34,463 nucleotides of DNA from Bordetella parapertussis (GTDB lineage: Bacteria > Pseudomonadota > Gammaproteobacteria > Burkholderiales > Burkholderiaceae_C), in assembly GCA_945882755.1 (NCBI GenBank), contig CAMCWS010000140.1, positions 1 to 34,463 on the forward strand, written 5' to 3'. Numbering within the stretch: position 1 is the stretch's first letter; every line of letters begins with the position of its first letter. The position numbers and the translations under genes were made by a program. Positions 33,501 through 34,463 of this stretch are shown piece by piece. Below the pieces are notes generated by a model, which worked only from the letters and a program-made list of their open reading frames with translations, ran no database searches and had not been told where the DNA came from.

Positions 33501-34463
33501 TGGCGGTGATGGTGTTGACTATGCCAATTTCATGGACGCATCGGGCGGAGTGTTGGTCAACTTGAGTACGGCAAGTGTGACTTACTCCGGGGTTACCGCG
33601 GCTTCGATGACAGCAAAACAGCTGAGCAGCTTTGGCGACACAGGCACTGACACACTGACCCGTATTGAGGGAGCCGTTGGCAGTAATTACAGCGATACCT
33701 TCATCGGTAGTGCAGGCAGCGATACCTTCCTTGGCTTAGGCGGCGCTGACTACATCGATGGTGGTGCAGGCGAGGATATGGTCAGTTATGACTTTGCCAC
33801 CGGTGGCGTCGTTGTTAATTTATTCACTGGAACCTCTGCGGGTGCTGAAGGTATCGACCAGTTACGCGGTATAGAAAACCTCAAAGGAAGCTCTTTCAGT
33901 GACACCTTGACAGGTGATACTGGTAACAACACTTTGGATGGAGGCGAGGGTGGGGATACGCTGAGCGGTGGTGACGGCAATGATGTTTTGATTGCCGATG
34001 GTATGGACGTCGTCAGTGGTGGTGATGGCATAGATACCTTGCAAACGTCCTCCTCGCTGGTCTATTCACTATCCAGTGACATCGAAAACCTTACCTTCAC
34101 GGGTACAGGCAACTTCACTGCCACTGGTAATGCGGCAGATAACGCGATAACCGGTTCAACAGGCAACGATGTCCTGAAAGGCGAAGCAGGCAACGATTTC
34201 TTGGTGGGTGGTCTTGGTAACGACAGCTTCAGTGGTGGCTCAGGCGTTGACACGGTCAGTATTGCGGCTTCAAGTGCCTATCTTGATTCGTCCTACTTCG
34301 CTGGCTTGAATACCTCTAGCAACATCACCATTGCCAGCAATGATGGTGTCGACGTAATTAACAGCGACGTTGAGCTAATTAAATTCAATGACGGCAAAAT
34401 AATTGATTTGCAGGCTTCTCTACGCACCGGCAAGGCTGTATTTGCCGTACAAGGCACCGAAGG
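27556..34463 (+). CDS. Giant RTX adhesin-like calcium-binding protein (3' end outside window)
   Basis: The frame is open from the ATG at 27556 to the right edge, at least 2302 codons. AAGGT lies about eight bases before the start; there is no signal peptide. Residues 1-105 are a unique head. RTX repeats (GGxGxD or degenerate forms such as GNDTL and GGAGNDTI) begin at about residue 112 and are sparse to about 375. Residues 375-525 are a non-RTX segment of unknown fold. From about 525 dense RTX repeats alternate with beta-rich segments of the type GVVVNLxTGTA and NIEGxxGSxxxDTLxG. The motifs FEILQFSDRTLSG (about 345) and VELIKFNDGKIIDL (about 2272) are the usual caps of RTX blocks. Large internal duplications are listed separately. 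Family knowledge suggests calcium-dependent folding after type I secretion and an adhesin or matrix role; enzyme motifs were not seen. Codon use is AT-richer in the first 1.5 kb. Confidence 0.92.
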   Translation, partial: MGRNDAQDWIDSGGIGTEEADWLPLFETFILSDKTLTTFDGRGGGPNNYWDSLNFQNYYSQYEITSVALDLSLSSATITWIDNQISGIQSQVFTVSNFTSINGTPGDDIFVGDSSFNFFGLGDGGNDTVYGGQGGDAINFEGDALGVVINVSSANSTAILTKADATYTTVFDGIRGVHGTYGDDHITVSANSNSDGFYVIARAGNDIIISNGNTYITPGSGYDTITGASNLTDEVSYRELQYDDWGSNDSTTPTKGIIVAATGANDYSVTDSWNNTDNLTNIGSIEGTEYSDTFSASSGRDQFDGGDGVDKAIFSGSISNYTINYIEDVFLIKDKSSSLGFDILNNFEILQFSDRTLSGTDLVNPTYVSPVTFGGITAITTSPLNNVNIVPEGYFDPYSGGDDQETYFSLQKVDGANNYLLTGVTPPYINPVYEAGSSDLYKSNQNLYEKYVVAVNISPADLALISDLNSSSQIGNLFSQSSSTTVSSFSKTIFGIDSGTQFDFGTQTLGTPADINLVFSFGNEVAFSGADTLVGGAGNNTIFGFAGNDVINGGAGNDWFNGGSGSNTIDGGEGRDDFLFYGDQTYLDGTGINVNLQTGTRTGGGGTDKITGVEGVIASPFSDSLLGSDGGNYFEGLGGNDTIDGAGGFDTLGFWVDTGVVVNLEQGVAFNGGTAIGNSGTDSLGIVKSEFQNYTPPPASPSDAVGVDTLRNIESAIGSGFSDLLIGNALNNQFEGRGGNDYIVGGSGQDTISYRLLGLYGDVLADTSSMTSMVPGYMPGMSSSTGQFGVYVNLSASASGSPYMPGGPMSSSYVTAGIAQGANGYDQFESIERVIGSQYNDVIYGSNENNIFFASGGKDTVHGSMGSDQLNFSDINFFEYGALTVGITMALADGGMGTVSFSGNTISYSSIEEITGSAFADTLTGNSENNYIEGWLGNDVLDGGAGDQDIAGYYSATGPVVVNLTTGTATGADGTDTLKNFEGITGSAFADTLTGNGGLNFFEGRGGNDTLTGGDGVDYAMYRDASGGVVVNLSAAAAATAASMTAKQIDSAGDTGTDTLIGIEGAVGSKYNDTLIGSAGNDTLNGFGGDDYIDGGAGTQDTASYSFATGGVTVDLSLGTATGSDGNDKLFGIENIKGSTSSDTLTGDAGNNALYGDQGSDTLYGGSGNDTLDGGDGYDTLYGDGGDDLLIIDTSTTMSSMESVSGGVGTDTLQINQYVNTTNASSTVIYTPPASMYGQSYTLASDVENLIYNGKDGATLIGNQENNVITGGSGNDFLVGAGGNDSLDGGSGVDYAVYQSASAGVIVNLSAATVGTAASMTAKQLGSSTDNTGVDTLKNIEGAIGSYNDDTLIGSTGNDTFSGLGGNDYIDGGAGDQDTVSYAFAMNNVTVNLANGNTSGIATGDGTDTLIRIENVIGSSMGDTLTGNSDNNILDGGFGQDTLDGGGGNDTLISDGSDIVMGGDGIDTLQLSNYVVSPGTESLGGLFVLANDIENLTFTGTGNTVLVGNGLGNEIRGGTGNDSLFGDSGNDTIYGGAGNDWLGGEFGDNTIFGGEGNDFVVYADNDFSANSGIIVNLQTGTRTGGGGSDVISGVEGIIASQFNDTLTGDTGNNYFEGLAGNDTIDGVAGVDTVAYWVTTGVVVDLAQGRSFNAGTVLGNDGADSITSIKGQYQNASLSISLPEWGDNVGVDTLSNIENIIGSGFSDLLIGNQFDNRIEGRGGNDYIIGGAGQDTVSYELMGMYYGENTYYVAGQQGVTVNLALNTAISSSHSYTSIDQLESIERVMGSQYGDTLIGDSGNNIFFASGGYDTVDGGSGSDQLDFSDISSFEYAVNSTATTGTMGMTMGMPMGVNMTLVESGTGFVNFYSSSGSYNSINYSNIEDITGSIYADTLTGNSADNYLEGGLGNDVLDGGAGNLDIAGYYLATSAVVVNLTTGIATGADGTDTLQNIEGVWGGAFADTLIGNSGTNFFEGRGGNDSLDGGDGVDYANFMDASGGVLVNLSTASVTYSGVTAASMTAKQLSSFGDTGTDTLTRIEGAVGSNYSDTFIGSAGSDTFLGLGGADYIDGGAGEDMVSYDFATGGVVVNLFTGTSAGAEGIDQLRGIENLKGSSFSDTLTGDTGNNTLDGGEGGDTLSGGDGNDVLIADGMDVVSGGDGIDTLQTSSSLVYSLSSDIENLTFTGTGNFTATGNAADNAITGSTGNDVLKGEAGNDFLVGGLGNDSFSGGSGVDTVSIAASSAYLDSSYFAGLNTSSNITIASNDGVDVINSDVELIKFNDGKIIDLQASLRTGKAVFAVQGTE
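29338..31398 (+). repeat. RTX large module, copy A
   Basis: This begins with NLQTGTRTGGGG and continues through EGLGGNDTIDG, IGSGFSDLLIGN, SIERVIGSQYND, FFEGRGGND and SMTAKQ to a VENLIYNG segment. The first 558 residues align to copy B at 32281-33930 in the same order of landmarks; offset is 2.85-2.95 kb. Confidence 0.85.
31399..32280 (+). repeat. RTX module, short copy C
   Basis: This corresponds to the second part of A and B only: GGNDSLDGGSGVDYA, SMTAKQ, NIEGAIGS, GGNDYIDGGAG, LTGNSDNN, DIENLTFTGTGN. It lacks the NLQTGTR to FFEGRGG part, so it looks like a truncated copy lying between A and B. Confidence 0.75.
32281..34200 (+). repeat. RTX large module, copy B
   Basis: This repeats the copy A landmarks in order (NLQTGTRTGGGG, EGLAGNDTIDG, IGSGFSDLLIGN, SIERVMGSQYGD, FFEGRGGND, SMTAKQ, DIENLTFTGTGN). 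Divergence from A at the protein level is clearly visible, and inserts differ, so the duplication is not recent. Confidence 0.85.
33089..33106. repeat. 18-bp perfect palindrome inside the giant RTX gene
   Basis: CCATGGGCATGCCCATGG equals its own reverse complement. It lies within the stretch that codes for alternating Met and Gly/Pro, and could simply follow from the atg-gg / cc-atg codon pattern. Confidence 0.8.

Overview
The window looks like chromosome of a betaproteobacterium of the order Burkholderiales, most likely family Comamonadaceae (a Limnohabitans- or Rhodoferax-like freshwater organism). This is inferred from three things: the order gyrA, pheA, tyrA, aroA-cmk, rpsA, ihfB, lapA, lapB; the OmpA-type protein with a Pro-Ala linker; and a one-piece tmRNA whose tag reads ANDERFALAA. 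I could not run a database search, so genus level is a guess.

Region 1 (1-16.4 kb, minus strand) is a dense housekeeping block read right to left: gyrA, pheA, tyrA, a MazEF-like toxin-antitoxin pair, a fused aroA-cmk, rpsA, ihfB, lapA, lapB, the heptose kinase gene hldA, hldD, a small ComEA-like helix-hairpin-helix protein, a RelBE-like toxin-antitoxin pair, and the 5' two thirds of recC. Many neighbours overlap by 1-4 bases (gyrA/pheA, pheA/tyrA, lapB/hldA, hldA/hldD), which points to translational coupling. The block joins DNA topology, aromatic amino-acid synthesis, ribosome and nucleoid proteins, and LPS core heptose supply with LPS assembly control (lapAB). serC, which I expect next to pheA in related genomes, is not between gyrA and pheA here.

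Region 2 (16.4-19.1 kb, plus strand) carries an OmpA-family outer-membrane protein gene with its own terminator, ubiG and gph one base apart, and ssrA (tmRNA) with a strong terminator. The gyrA and ompA promoters appear to be divergent and to overlap at their -10 boxes.

Region 3 (19.1 kb to the right edge, plus strand) differs in style: AT-richer intergenic DNA and three large repetitive genes. The first encodes a 2134-residue protein made almost wholly of 264 consecutive octapeptides without a register break. These are arranged in modules of 7, 10 or 13 octapeptides (56, 80 or 104 residues), so modules grow only in steps of 24 residues. The second encodes a 532-residue RTX protein with an acidic Ser/Asp-rich linker and a serralysin-like C-terminal secretion region. 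After a terminator and a strong promoter, the third is a giant RTX protein of at least 2302 residues that runs off the window and contains large internal duplications. Together they look like a secreted or surface apparatus (adhesin or matrix) served by a type I secretion system that is not in this window, placed just downstream of ssrA, a common integration hotspot. The octapeptide protein is the most unusual object here; its function is unknown.
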